Below are positions 41,054 through 49,885 of a stretch of DNA of 64,000 nucleotides, piece after piece. The DNA is from Halorientalis sp. IM1011 (lineage in GTDB: Archaea > Halobacteriota > Halobacteria > Halobacteriales > Haloarculaceae). The translations under genes were made by a program, and so were the position numbers. Below the pieces are notes generated by a model. The model did no database searches. It saw only the letters and a program-made list of their open reading frames with translations, and was not told the DNA's origin. The stretch spans positions 2,542,001 to 2,606,000 of the forward strand of contig NZ_CP019067.1 of NCBI RefSeq assembly GCF_001989615.1, written 5' to 3'. Position 1 is the stretch's first letter. Each line of letters begins with the position of its first letter.

Positions 41054-42220
41054 ATGTCAGGGTTCGACGCAGTTACGGAGTGGGGAAGCGGTGCACGGGG
41101 GCGTATCGAGCGACTCGTATCGTCGACTCCGCGGGGCGGTCCCGCAGTCGTGGGTATCGTCGGCATCGGACTGTTTCTGGCCACCCTGCTGAACTTCTTC
41201 CGGGAACTCCAGCAGTTCGGGTTCGGGTTGCCACAGGTTGCGGCGGTCCTGTTCGGGGCCTGGCTGTCGGCCGTCGTCGTCTACGGTGCCCTCTACCTCT
41301 ACGACAGCGAGTACACACCCGGTCAACGCTGGCTGGTCGCGGCCGCCTCGCTGGCCGGGGTCGTGTTCGTCTACCTCGTGATGTACGTCACCGTCTTCGT
41401 CCGCCCCTCGGTCGGGCTCCGAATCGGCGGCCCGACGCTCCAGTTGCTCGCCAGTGCCCACGCGGGCGCCGTCGCCGGCTATCTGATCGGCCTCCTCTAC
41501 GTCAAAGCCCGGAACGACGCTCACCAGGCCCGGCAGGTCGGCCAGCAACTGGAGTTCATGCACTCGATCCTCCGTCACGACGTACTCAACAGCATGACGG
41601 TGGTGCGGGCCCGCGCCGAACACCTCGACCAGCAACTCGACGGGACCCACCGGGAGTCCCTGGACGCCATCCTGAACCAGACCGAGAGCGTCATCGACCT
41701 CTCACAGCGGGCCCGCGCGACGGTCGACGCGCTGGCGGCGAACGCCGACGTGACGCCCGAACCGGTCGACCTCTCGGCCGTGTTGCGCGAGGAGATCGCC
41801 ACGGTCCGGTCGACCTACGACGCCCTGACCGTGACCGCCGACGTCTCCGACGACGTGGTGGTCCGGGCCGACGACATGTTGCCCGCCGTCTTCGGCAACC
41901 TGCTCTCCAACGCCGTCCAGCACAACGACGCCGACGACCCGCGCATCCACGTCACCGTCCGGGCCGGCGCCGAGTCCGTCGAGGTCCGCATCAGCGACAA
42001 CGGTCCCGGAATCGCCGACGACGAGAAGGAGGTCATCTTCGAGCAGGGCCACAGTTCCAGCGGCGGCGGGTTCGGCCTCTTTTTCGTCCGCACGATGCTG
42101 GACCACTACGGCGGGTCGATCCACGTCGAGGACAACCAGCCGCGGGGCTCCGTGTTCGTCGTCTCCCTCCCGCGGGCCGAACGGGAGCAGACATCCGCCT
42201 TCGCCGGCGTCGGCGTCTGA
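41054..42220 (+). CDS. membrane histidine kinase
   Basis: 388 residues. Four membrane spans at about residues 30-50, 60-82, 92-115 and 130-150 with hardly any external loop, suggesting it senses membrane state or an intramembrane cue. HisKA box SILRHDVLNSMTVV with His175. HATPase domain with N box (GNLLSNAVQHN), DNGPGIADDE (G1) and GGFGLFFVRTML (G2). The ATG at 41054 follows a G-rich stretch; a GTG at 41021 is a possible earlier start. No response regulator is adjacent. Sequence is unlike the other two kinases in the window. Confidence 0.87.
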   Translation: MSGFDAVTEWGSGARGRIERLVSSTPRGGPAVVGIVGIGLFLATLLNFFRELQQFGFGLPQVAAVLFGAWLSAVVVYGALYLYDSEYTPGQRWLVAAASLAGVVFVYLVMYVTVFVRPSVGLRIGGPTLQLLASAHAGAVAGYLIGLLYVKARNDAHQARQVGQQLEFMHSILRHDVLNSMTVVRARAEHLDQQLDGTHRESLDAILNQTESVIDLSQRARATVDALAANADVTPEPVDLSAVLREEIATVRSTYDALTVTADVSDDVVVRADDMLPAVFGNLLSNAVQHNDADDPRIHVTVRAGAESVEVRISDNGPGIADDEKEVIFEQGHSSSGGGFGLFFVRTMLDHYGGSIHVEDNQPRGSVFVVSLPRAEREQTSAFAGVGV

Positions 42221-42300
42221 GCGCCGGACAAACTGTCGGATTCGCTTGACAAGCTTTAGGCCACAGTCTCCCGTCTGTTCGGACTCGTGAGATCCGACCC

Positions 42301-42909
42301 GTGTCCGAGACGCTCCTGACCGTCCTCCCGCTGGCCGTCGTGATGGTAGCCGGCCCCCAGTTCCTGAGCGCCGTCTTTCTCGCCACGAGTCACCACTGGC
42401 GGCGGGCCTCGCTCGCGTACCTGCTGGGGGCGACGGTGTCGATCTCGCTCGTGGTCTCGGCTGTCTACGCGACCGGCATCGGCATCGCCGGCCGGACCCA
42501 GTCGCGGCCCCTCCTCGAGGTCGTCGTCGTCGCCATTCTCGCCGCGATGGGCTACGTCTTCTGGACTCGCGAGACGGCCGACCCCCCGACCTGGATGAGC
42601 CACCTGGAGACGGCGACGCCCCGCTTCGCCTTCCGGCTGGGCTTCCTGTTGCTCGGATTCTTCCCGACGGATATCTTGACCTCGGCGGCCGTCGGCTCCT
42701 ATCTCGCGGCCGAGGGGCGGCCCGTGACGGACGCGCTCGCGTTCGTCGCCGCCACTCTCCTGTTGCTCGCGCTCCCCCCGCTGTCCGTCCTCGTGCTGGG
42801 CGAGCGGGCCGACCGTCTGCTGCCCGCGGTCCGGAACTGGATGACGACCAACGCGTGGCTGGTCAACGAGATCGTCCTCCTCGTGTTCCTGGTCCTCGCA
42901 CTCACCTGA
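42301..42909 (+). CDS. GAP-family (LysE-like) membrane transporter
   Basis: 202 residues, about six spans, starting at GTG (VSETLLTVLPLAVVMVAGPQFLSAVFLATS). The layout, with a short polar loop RETADPPTWMSHLETATPR in the middle, resembles GAP/Sap proteins of the LysE export superfamily. A TATA-like GCTTTAGG at 42252-42259 lies about 45 bases upstream. The exported molecule is not predictable. Start somewhat uncertain. Confidence 0.65.
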   Translation: MSETLLTVLPLAVVMVAGPQFLSAVFLATSHHWRRASLAYLLGATVSISLVVSAVYATGIGIAGRTQSRPLLEVVVVAILAAMGYVFWTRETADPPTWMSHLETATPRFAFRLGFLLLGFFPTDILTSAAVGSYLAAEGRPVTDALAFVAATLLLLALPPLSVLVLGERADRLLPAVRNWMTTNAWLVNEIVLLVFLVLALT

Positions 42910-43009
42910 GAGACGGATCGGGTCGCGGCGGCCGGTGCTATCGCTCGGCGGGTAGCGTCGAAAGAAATCGAAGTGGGCTGTGTCGCTCGAAGCGACGGTA
43001 CGAAACGAG

Positions 43010-43204
43010 TTACGTCCGAACGACGTTCGACGCGCGCGGGCCCTTCTCGGCCTGCTCGATGTCGAACTCGATCTCGGTCCCCTCGGTGAGGTCCTCGCCG
43101 CCAACGTCCTCCATGTGGAAGAAAACGTCCTCGTCCGCGTCCTCTGTGTCAATAAAGCCGTAACCGCCCGTGTCGTTGAAGAAATCAACCTTACCGTTTG
43201 CCAT
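43010..43204 (-). CDS. cspA: cold-shock-domain protein
   Basis: Single cold-shock OB fold of 64 residues that binds single-stranded nucleic acid. RNP1-like motif GGYGFIDT and RNP2-like VFFHMEDV are clear, as is GKVDFFNDTGGYGF at the start. ASNVV near the end is typical. Acidic surface as in haloarchaeal Csp. ATG at 43204, preceded by GGCTTAACC about 31 bases upstream. Confidence 0.96.
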   Translation of the reverse strand: MANGKVDFFNDTGGYGFIDTEDADEDVFFHMEDVGGEDLTEGTEIEFDIEQAEKGPRASNVVRT

Positions 43205-43230
43205 TGCGAATAGACGAACGCCGACTACAC

Positions 43231-43239
43231 GGTTAAGCC
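43231..43239 (-). promoter_or_regulatory. TATA-like box of cspA
   Basis: GGCTTAACC on the minus strand, centred 31 bases before the cspA ATG. The rest of the gap to 43491 holds no gene; ATATTTAACGG (43368-43378) and CACTTTACC (43461-43469) are further TATA-like elements on the plus strand, the latter about 27 bases before the eIF1A start. Confidence 0.45.
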
Positions 43240-43491
43240 TTCCGTATACGTTTTCTCGATCGGCGAAAATCTATACGAACGTGCTGCAGAACGCGAGAAA
43301 TCTGGAACTACGGCCACGTACGGTCGGTTCTGTCGCGTCTGGTGTCCGATCCGTCACGAAATGGGGGATATTTAACGGTCTCGGCAGTTCCCGGTGGCCG
43401 CTGGCTTCGATCACCGTCACGCGCTCAGCCGTGTGGTACGTGCTATCGAATCTTCCGGATCACTTTACCGTCTTCGGCTCGTATTAAAGGT

Positions 43492-43776
43492 GTGAGTGAA
43501 GAAACAGGGCGACGGAATCTCCGGATGCCCAACGACGACGAGCTGTTCGCGGTCGTGACCGAACACAACGGTGGGAACCACGTCCGCGTGCAGTGTGAAG
43601 ACGGCGAAAACCGAATGGGCCGGATCCCCGGCCGCATGAAATACCGGACCTGGATCAGCGAGGGCGACGTGGTACTCGTCGAACCCTGGGACTGGCAGGA
43701 CGAGAAGGCGAACATCGAGTGGCGGTACGACGGGCAGGACGCCGATCAGCTCCGCGCCGAAGGCCACATCGACTAA
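43492..43776 (+). CDS. eif1A: translation initiation factor eIF1A
   Basis: Stimulates 40S/30S-type initiation complex assembly. 94 residues from the GTG at 43492. The motif [17 protein letters not shown] at the start (in which MPNDDE is an internal ATG at 43525) is the usual haloarchaeal eIF1A N-terminus, so the GTG is preferred. OB-fold hallmarks: [38 protein letters not shown]. The preceding bases ATTAAAGG could help ribosome binding. Confidence 0.95.
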   Translation: MSEETGRRNLRMPNDDELFAVVTEHNGGNHVRVQCEDGENRMGRIPGRMKYRTWISEGDVVLVEPWDWQDEKANIEWRYDGQDADQLRAEGHID

Positions 43777-43887
43777 TTCCCTTATCCGATCTCGATAGCT
43801 GCGTCGCCGAGATACATCTTCACACCGTCGCGGCTGTGTTCCTGGTCGCTCCGACGAGGCTATACGTGTCCGCGCTCGTTGTCCTCT

Positions 43888-44511
43888 GTGGATTCTCACG
43901 ACGTTCGCCGAGAGTGGGCCGGCCGGTCCGGCGAGTATTCCCCGGAGTATTACGCCCACTACGGTCCGGACAAGAGAAGCGAGTCGCTGCGCGCGACCTT
44001 CGCGGAGCACCTCGACCCGGACGCCCGCGTGCTGGAACTGGGCTGTAGTTCCGGCCGCCACCTCGCGCACCTCCTCGATCACGGCTTCGAGAACCTCGAG
44101 GGCATCGAGATCAACGCCGACGCGTTCGAGACCATGGAGGACGCCTACCCGGACCTCGCGGCCGCGGGCACCTTCTACTGCGACGCCATCGAGAACGTCG
44201 TCGAGGACTTCGAGGACGACCGCTTCGACGCCGTCTTCTCCGTCGAGACGCTCCAGCACATCCATCCCGACGCCGACTGGGTGTTCGCCGAACTCGCCCG
44301 GATCACCAGCAGCCTCCTCGTCACGATCGAGAACGAGGGCGACGAGGGGGACGAGAATGGGGACGTGAACTACGTCCACGACGACTTCCCGCTGTACTAT
44401 CGGGACTGGAACCGGGTGTTCACCGACCTCGGGTTCGACCAGATCGACGTCGAACACGGCGAGCGCGACACCGTCCGGACGTTCCGCGTGCCGGAGTCGG
44501 TCGATCGCTGA
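43888..44511 (+). CDS. class I SAM-dependent methyltransferase
   Basis: 207 residues. SAM motif I VLELGCSSGRHLAHLL (about residue 50), motif II EGIEINADAFETM and motif post-II DAVFSVETLQHIHP. YYAHYGPDKRSESL near the N-terminus. The methyl acceptor is not predictable. Start GTG at 43888; a TTG three codons upstream is also possible. It lies 111 bases after eIF1A. Confidence 0.87.
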   Translation: MDSHDVRREWAGRSGEYSPEYYAHYGPDKRSESLRATFAEHLDPDARVLELGCSSGRHLAHLLDHGFENLEGIEINADAFETMEDAYPDLAAAGTFYCDAIENVVEDFEDDRFDAVFSVETLQHIHPDADWVFAELARITSSLLVTIENEGDEGDENGDVNYVHDDFPLYYRDWNRVFTDLGFDQIDVEHGERDTVRTFRVPESVDR

Positions 44512-44531
44512 GCGGTCGGCCCGCTCGGTCG

Positions 44532-44918
44532 CTACTCGTCGGTGCTCCCGCTCTCCGAGAGATCGCTCCCTTCACGCTCGTCCAGTGCGTCGAGGTCCCG
44601 CTGGTCGTTGAACTCGTCTTCGGGTCCCGCCTGGCCAGTCAGTTCCCCGTAGAGTGCCTCGCGGGCCTCCGCCGCGGACTCGAAGCGCTCGTCGACGAGT
44701 CGGTCGAAGACGCTGCCGAGGCTCTCGGTCTCGTTGGGGAGATCCAGTTGCTGATCCGCGTACTCGGTGGCCAGTTCCTCGCTCGTGACCGGGTACTTCT
44801 GCTCGCCGAGCAGTTCGGCCGCCTCGTTCAGCATGTCCTCGACGCTCTCGCTCCGGTCGTGCTGGCGGTGTCGTGCGTTCTCGCTCACGCTGTCGTGGTC
44901 GGGCTGTTCGTCGGCCAT
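44532..44918 (-). CDS. DUF5789-type acidic protein
   Basis: 128 residues, highly acidic and soluble. The central block VEDMLNEAAELLGEQKYPVTSEELATEYADQ, with KYPVTSEELA, matches the haloarchaeal DUF5789 type, which has a small helix-turn-helix-like unit. The remaining C-terminus (DQRDLDALDEREGSDLSESG) is disordered. Function unknown. Convergent with the methyltransferase. The ATG at 44918 was chosen (MADEQPDHD). Confidence 0.72.
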   Translation of the reverse strand: MADEQPDHDSVSENARHRQHDRSESVEDMLNEAAELLGEQKYPVTSEELATEYADQQLDLPNETESLGSVFDRLVDERFESAAEAREALYGELTGQAGPEDEFNDQRDLDALDEREGSDLSESGSTDE

Positions 44919-45034
44919 CGCGCGCGGTACGGGACCCAACCGGAAAAGGCGTGTGCGGACTCTCCACTGGCTGACGGGAGTACGGACGGCTTACCCGACA
45001 CCGACGTTCGTGGGACTCCCCGATCTATCGTCCG

Positions 45035-45886
45035 TCAGTCGTCGCTGTCCGTCCCGGATTCGTCGATATCGAGCTCGGCCGTGTCCTCACCCACGAGCGC
45101 GATGTGGCCGTAGTTGAGTCCCGCGACGAACACCGAGCCACCGACGACGTTCCCGACGGTCGTCACGAGGAGAAAGCGGCCGAACTCCACGAGGGTGACG
45201 CCGGTGCCGAGGAACGCGGCCCCGAGTACCTCCGTTGTCCCGAGGATCGCGTGGTGGAACGGCCCGAAGCCGATGGTACTCGTAACGACGAGGATGATCA
45301 GTATCTGGCCGACGGTGTCCCGACTCGCTGCGACCAGCCACGTCGTCAACCCCATCAACCAGCCGGCGACGACACCCGAGAGGAGGATCGCCCACGACGA
45401 GTTGGCGAGCAGCGACCGTGCGAGACTGTCGAACGCCGACGCGGCGACGATGTCGAGTGCCGGACCGAGGACTGCGATGAGGCCGGCGAACAGCGCACAG
45501 CCGACGAGGTTGCCGACGTAGACGACCCCCCACAGCCGACCCAGTTGCCGGAGACTCGTTCGACCGTCCAGCAGGGGCAACACGGCCAGCGTCGTGTGTG
45601 CTGTGAACAGTTCCGTCTGCCCGAGGACGACGAAGAGGAACGCGATCGAGGAGGCCGCCGCGAGCACGAACCGCTCGACGAACACCGAGGGAAAGGTCGG
45701 CGAGAACGTCAGCACCATGCCCATGAACAGCGCCCCGAAGCTGAGGTTCAGCCCGGCCGAGAGCCCGGAGACGAGCAGTCCCTTACTGGGCCGGTCGAGT
45801 TCCCGAACGGCGTTTTCCATCTCCCGTTCGAGGATGTTGCTGTAGGAGAGCGATCCTCCGGACGGCTCGTCGGAACTATCACTCAC
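45035..45886 (-). CDS. formate/nitrite transporter (FNT) family channel
   Basis: Pentameric membrane channel for small anions, 283 residues from the GTG at 45886. Six spans with the FNT pattern: LLVSGLSAGLNLSFGALFMGMV, the TM2-TM3 segment QTELFTAHTTL, NLVGCALFAGLI, and TM5 GFGPFHHAILGTTEVL, in which the central His of FNT channels stands. The C-terminal DSGTDSDD-type tail is acidic. Substrate (formate, nitrite, lactate or others) cannot be told. An ATG at 45991 or 46003 upstream would give a longer N-terminus, but it lies within the control region discussed below. Confidence 0.82.
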   Translation of the reverse strand: MSDSSDEPSGGSLSYSNILEREMENAVRELDRPSKGLLVSGLSAGLNLSFGALFMGMVLTFSPTFPSVFVERFVLAAASSIAFLFVVLGQTELFTAHTTLAVLPLLDGRTSLRQLGRLWGVVYVGNLVGCALFAGLIAVLGPALDIVAASAFDSLARSLLANSSWAILLSGVVAGWLMGLTTWLVAASRDTVGQILIILVVTSTIGFGPFHHAILGTTEVLGAAFLGTGVTLVEFGRFLLVTTVGNVVGGSVFVAGLNYGHIALVGEDTAELDIDESGTDSDD

Positions 45887-45928
45887 GATCGAAATCCCCC
45901 TATATCGGGCCGGTACTGGTCCCCCTTC

Positions 45929-45952
45929 GGACCGTCGGTATATCGACGGTCC
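45929..45952. promoter_or_regulatory. 9-bp inverted repeat upstream of the FNT gene
   Basis: GGACCGTCG (45929-45937), spacer GTATAT and CGACGGTCC (45944-45952), a perfect 9-bp inverted repeat. The spacer and its surround form a TATA-like centre (CGATATACCG on the minus strand), so a dimeric repressor bound here would block the FNT promoter. The 310 bases from 45887 to 46196 contain no gene I can support. Confidence 0.55.
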
Positions 45953-46196
45953 GCAAAAAGGTATGGGAGGAATATCGGCCTCGGCACTCATAGGGTTCGT
46001 CACGGCCGGGTCGTCAGGCCGGCTCGGAACCGCACGATCGTCATCGGCCGATTCGACGTAGACGGACCGGCCCCAAGTCGGTTTCTCTTATACTGCCGGA
46101 CAGAAGCTCGTACCCGTCAGCGGCCGTGTCGGCGGGAACCTATCGCTACCCTCGTTCTCGATACACGCCGGTTGCGACATGGTCTGTCCGACAGTA

Positions 46197-46859
46197 TCAG
46201 GCGATGTCCCAGCGGTCGGCGGTGACGCCGTCGACGCCGGCGGCCCGCAGGTCGGCGATCTCCTCGGAGGTCTTGGCGGCCTTCCAGGCGATCACGTTCA
46301 GCCCTTGGCCGTGGGCCCGCTCGACCACGTCGGTGTCGATACAGAGGTCGTAGTGGGGGTGGACGGCGTCACAGCCCATCTCGACTGCGGTCTGCAGGTT
46401 CGCGGTCGGGTCTTCGGCGAACAGATACCCGGTCTGGACGGACCAGTCGAGGTTCAGGACCGATTCGAGTGCGGCGGGCTGGAACGACGAGATGGCCGCG
46501 TCGACGCTGTGGTCGGCGAGTACTTCGCGCACGTCTGCGGCGAGGCCGGTCTCTTTGAGTTCCAGTTGCGCGCCGACGCCCGGCGGGACCGCGTCGAGGA
46601 CGGCCCCGAGGCGGGGGATCGGTTCGCCCGAGCCGGCCACGTCGAGCGCGCGGAGTTCGGCGAGGGTGAGGTCGGCGACGCGACCCGTCCCGTCGGTCAA
46701 TTCGTCGACGTACTCGTCGTGGAAGACGACGAGTTCACCGGAGCCACAGCGGCGCACGTCGACTTCGACCGCGTCGACGTATCGACCGGCGCGTTCGACC
46801 GCAGCGACGGTATTTTCCGGACACTGATCGGCGCATCCCCGGTGACCGATGATCTCCAT
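46197..46859 (-). CDS. glpQ: glycerophosphodiester phosphodiesterase
   Basis: Hydrolyses glycerophosphodiesters to glycerol phosphate and an alcohol. 220 residues, single GDPD domain. Start MEIIGHRGCADQCPENTVAAVERA is the canonical GHRG..PENT motif. VEVDVRRCGSGELVVFHDEYVDELTDGTG has the metal acidic pair (EVDV) and the catalytic His (VVFHD). AQLELKETG and the C-terminal VIAWKAAKT complete the TIM barrel. No signal peptide. Upstream lie a nucleotidyltransferase and a CDP-glycerol-transferase-like gene on the same strand; the three may act together on a glycerophosphate polymer or lipid headgroup. Confidence 0.92.
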   Translation of the reverse strand: MEIIGHRGCADQCPENTVAAVERAGRYVDAVEVDVRRCGSGELVVFHDEYVDELTDGTGRVADLTLAELRALDVAGSGEPIPRLGAVLDAVPPGVGAQLELKETGLAADVREVLADHSVDAAISSFQPAALESVLNLDWSVQTGYLFAEDPTANLQTAVEMGCDAVHPHYDLCIDTDVVERAHGQGLNVIAWKAAKTSEEIADLRAAGVDGVTADRWDIA

Positions 46860-47001
46860 CACCCGAGGCAAGGGATAGGACGAGGTTAACTGTGTCGCAA
46901 GCCGCGCCACCCGGTGGTAGTCGTCGGCTGTGTATTTCGGTCCCGACAGGGCCGCTATCGCGGAGTAAGTGCCGATGAAGGGGTGTATTCGGATGCTACC
47001 A

Positions 47002-47691
47002 TCACGTTCCGACGTCGAGTTCGTCGGACGGGTTCAGGGGGAGTTTGCTCCGCGCTGCGATCCGGTCTCTGGGATAGTTGATCTCGATGTGGTGGGTGGG
47101 CGGGATGGTCACGGCCTGGGTCGGGACGGTGGTGTAGAGTCCGGGGTACCACTCCCGTCGATTGGCGGCGAGCCAGTCCCGTGCGGCGCGGAGGTTCGAC
47201 CGGTCGAGCACGCCCACACCCGCGTGCTGGCGGCCGGTAATGAGACCGTAGTCCGTGACGCGGTCGCGGTCGTCACACCGGATCGCAGTCGCTTCGGCCT
47301 GTCTCCCCGGGAGGCAGGCGACGACGTTGCGTTCGTCCGTGGCTGCGTTGCGCGCACACAGGCGACCGACGGCGCTCTCGGTCACGATCACGTCGCCGTT
47401 GACCACGAGCACGTCGTCGTCGATACGCTGGAGGCCGCGGCGGAGCGACTCGGCGTTCTCGTAGTCGGCCCAGTCCTCCAGCACGACCGTGCGAGCGTCC
47501 CCCACCTCGTCGCGAACGTTCTCGTAAGCGTGGCCTAACACGACCGTGACGGCGTCCGTGTGGGGGTCGATGGCCTCCCGCTGGCGCTCGTACAGCGTCC
47601 GCCCCGCCAGATCCATGAACGCCTTCGGCACGTCCGCGGTCGCGCCGCCCATTCGGCTGCCTTCGCCGGCCGCGAGGATCACTGCGTGCAT
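47002..47691 (-). CDS. NTP:sugar/alditol-phosphate nucleotidyltransferase
   Basis: 229 residues. N-terminal signature MHAVILAAGEGSRM with VPKAFMDLAGRTL is the nucleotidyltransferase GT-A fold of MobA/GlmU/RfbA enzymes. VVNGDVIVTESAVG is the metal-binding Asp region (D-x-I variant). The residue pattern suits CTP- or NTP-dependent activation of a small phosphate. It overlaps the transferase gene upstream by 13 bases, so the pair is a co-translated unit. The substrate is inferred from the neighbouring CDP-glycerol-transferase-like gene, not from the protein itself. Confidence 0.82.
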   Translation of the reverse strand: MHAVILAAGEGSRMGGATADVPKAFMDLAGRTLYERQREAIDPHTDAVTVVLGHAYENVRDEVGDARTVVLEDWADYENAESLRRGLQRIDDDVLVVNGDVIVTESAVGRLCARNAATDERNVVACLPGRQAEATAIRCDDRDRVTDYGLITGRQHAGVGVLDRSNLRAARDWLAANRREWYPGLYTTVPTQAVTIPPTHHIEINYPRDRIAARSKLPLNPSDELDVGT

Positions 47692-48674
47692 GCGACCACC
47701 TCCTGGGCCGCCCGCTCGCCGGCACGACCGTCCATCGGTATCCCCAGGTCCGTCACCGTCTCATCGACCCGCTTTGCGACCTCCCGTGGGTATCCCTCCT
47801 CGTACACCCGTTCGACGGTCGATAGCGCGAGGTCGTCGGTCTGGACGCCCACCGCCGGAATCTCGTGGTCGGCGGCGGTGGCGGTCAACTGGATCAGTGG
47901 CCGGCCCGTGTGGAGCCACTCGGTGACGACGCCCGAGCAGTCCGAGAGCAACACGTCGGCCCACAGCAGGCTCTCCCGGGGCGTCGACGCGTCGTCGAAG
48001 GTGACGTTCGGCAACTCCTCGATCCGGTCGCGACAGCGCTCGGTCACCGAGCGGCCCGGTTCCTCGACCCGGTCCATCGGGTGGGGGCGAAAGCGCAAGG
48101 CGAAGTCGGAACCCGCGAACGTGTCGAGCACGGCCTCGGCGGTCTCGAGATAACAGCCGCCGCCGTAGTTGTGGTTGGTCGGCGCGTACAGCACCCGTCG
48201 CTTCCGGGGCGGGTCGCTGTCGACGAGGGCGTCCGCTTCCGGGATGCCGACCGTCGCGACTCGGACCGATTCGGGGAATCCCTCTCGATACCGGTCGGCC
48301 CACCGGTCGCCGGGGGCCAGCGCGACGGTCAGCGTGTCAGCGAGATCCCGGGTCGTGGTGGCTGTCTCGCCGCGTCCCAGTGACGCCCCGTGGCGGAGAT
48401 GAACCACCGGATACCGCTCGTGGTAGGTCGGTTCGTCGTCGAGGACGGCCGACTCGAAGCGGTGGTTCTTGACGATCACGTCGGGGTCGATCTCGTCGAT
48501 CGCTGCGTCGAGGGCGGCCGCCGAGTCGATCGGTCGGTGATCGGGAAGTGGGTCCTCGTCGCTCGCAGCGGCACCCAGAGGCAACACCGCGGACTCCTCG
48601 GGGACGTGTGTGTCGATCGCGGCGAACGTTTTCCGCATGAACTGCCGGTCGAATGTGTACAGAACGTTGACCAT
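47679..48674 (-). CDS. CDP-glycerol glycerophosphotransferase-like (TagB/TagF family) protein
   Basis: 331 residues, GT-B-like two-domain layout. C-terminal domain has VLYAPTNHNYGGG (the family's APT-like loop), FALRFRPHPMDRVEE (RxHP motif) and LLSDCSGVVTEWLHTGRPLIQL (the SD.S...E motif), as in teichoic-acid type polymerases. The N-terminal acceptor domain has VVHLRHGASLGRG. No signal or long span. In bacteria these enzymes build poly-glycerol phosphate. In haloarchaea surface polymers of that type are not well described. The gene start ATG at 48674 follows an AT-rich leader of about 70 bases. Confidence 0.75.
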   Translation of the reverse strand: MVNVLYTFDRQFMRKTFAAIDTHVPEESAVLPLGAAASDEDPLPDHRPIDSAAALDAAIDEIDPDVIVKNHRFESAVLDDEPTYHERYPVVHLRHGASLGRGETATTTRDLADTLTVALAPGDRWADRYREGFPESVRVATVGIPEADALVDSDPPRKRRVLYAPTNHNYGGGCYLETAEAVLDTFAGSDFALRFRPHPMDRVEEPGRSVTERCRDRIEELPNVTFDDASTPRESLLWADVLLSDCSGVVTEWLHTGRPLIQLTATAADHEIPAVGVQTDDLALSTVERVYEEGYPREVAKRVDETVTDLGIPMDGRAGERAAQEVVACTQ

Positions 48675-48850
48675 GGTACGATTGATACCGCGGATACCTG
48701 TCTGTCGATGCCACCGCCGTAGCCGGACGTACGGAAACTCAATCTACATATGCTACCATAGTCATTAATTTTTTCGCGTGACTAATAGACGAATGAACAC
48801 TACAACGCGGGAACCGAACGGTACCGAGGCGATAACCGATCCGTGACCGA

Positions 48851-49885
48851 TCAGTCCGCGATCCGTTCGCGAGCGGCGGCGACCAGGAGGGGGAGGGTGA
48901 TCGTCGCGTCGGCGTAGACGGAGGCGTTGCGGGCGGCTGTCTCCAGTTTCCCCCACGACCGGGCCTCCTCCAGGGTGGCCCCCGAGAGGCCGCCGGTCTG
49001 GGGCGGGTCCATCGTCAACTGGACCGCCAGGTCGTAGGCCTCGGGCGCGACGAGCATCGTCTGGAGGACGTAGTTCTTCGGGACGCCGCCGCCGACGACC
49101 AGTGCGCCCGTCCGGTCTGCGTCGAAGGCCTGGTCGGTGAGCGTGTCCATGTCCGACAGCGCGTCCAGGGTGAAGTCGGAGGTCTGGTTGTACATCCACG
49201 CTTGCAGGCCCAGCACGGAGTCCTGTACCGCCGGACAGTAGATCGGCACGTCGGACTCGTAGGCCGCGGCGGCGATGCCGGGATCCTCGTCGATCCCTTC
49301 GCGCTCGTTGACCGCGGCGTTGGCCTCGCCCAACTTCTCGGTCAGTCGCTGGATGCCGACGGTTCCCTCCTCGGCCAGCGGCGGGAACACCTCCTCGCGG
49401 AGATGTGACTCGAACAGGGCGAAGTGCTCCTGTGGGAGATAGACGTTGTAGATCCGATCGACGCCCTCCTCACGCAGTTGCTCGTCGTGTTCGCGCTCGT
49501 GCTCTTCGTCCGGCACGTGGCCGTGGTGGTGTTTGCCGCCGATCCCTTCGATGGTGTCGTGGGTGAGGTTCGCACCGGTGGTCACCAGCGCGTCGACGTG
49601 GCCGTCCCGGATCAGGTCCGCGACGATCCGACGCATCCCGCTGGGGACCATCGCGCCCGCAAGCCCCATCATCACGGTCACGTCGTCGCCGAGCATCTCG
49701 GCGTAGATGTCGACGGCCTCGTGGAGGTCCGCCGCACCGACGCCCGCCTCGCCGTACTCCTCGGCCAGTTCGCCCACCGTCATCCCCGCCCGCGCCTCGG
49801 CGTGACCGATGGGATCGTGGTGGAACGCTTCCCGCGGTGGCTGTTCGTGCGCTCCGTCGGCGTCGCCGCTCTCGTCGTCGCTCAT
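48851..49885 (-). CDS. dys: deoxyhypusine synthase
   Basis: Transfers an aminobutyl (or, in haloarchaea, agmatine-derived) group to a lysine of eIF5A. 344 residues. NAD-binding stretch AGAMVPSGMRRIVADLI and VDALVTTGANLTHDTIE; CPAVQDSVLGLQAWMY with the substrate-binding region. The catalytic Lys is in ARSWGKLE (canonical SWGK). VGGGVPKNYVLQTML also fits. The extended acidic/His-rich N-terminus (HEQPPREAFHHDP) is typical of haloarchaea. eIF5A is 5.4 kb away, together with the agmatinase homologue that finishes the modification. Confidence 0.96.
   Translation of the reverse strand: MSDDESGDADGAHEQPPREAFHHDPIGHAEARAGMTVGELAEEYGEAGVGAADLHEAVDIYAEMLGDDVTVMMGLAGAMVPSGMRRIVADLIRDGHVDALVTTGANLTHDTIEGIGGKHHHGHVPDEEHEREHDEQLREEGVDRIYNVYLPQEHFALFESHLREEVFPPLAEEGTVGIQRLTEKLGEANAAVNEREGIDEDPGIAAAAYESDVPIYCPAVQDSVLGLQAWMYNQTSDFTLDALSDMDTLTDQAFDADRTGALVVGGGVPKNYVLQTMLVAPEAYDLAVQLTMDPPQTGGLSGATLEEARSWGKLETAARNASVYADATITLPLLVAAARERIAD

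Noticed and set aside
45887-46003. A longer N-terminus for the FNT channel from ATG codons at 45991 or 46003
   Set aside because: It would translate through the inverted repeat and TATA-like centre at 45929-45952. The added residues are low-complexity and unlike FNT proteins, so GTG at 45886 is preferred, though not proven.
48739-48765. An eight-codon frame (starting MTMVAYVD) in the leader of the TagF-like gene
   Set aside because: Such short frames appear by chance in AT-rich leaders and nothing ties it to translation control.
48793-48846. A 17-codon frame starting MNTTTREPNG before the deoxyhypusine synthase stop
   Set aside because: Too short, no promoter spacing and no overlap with a coupled gene.
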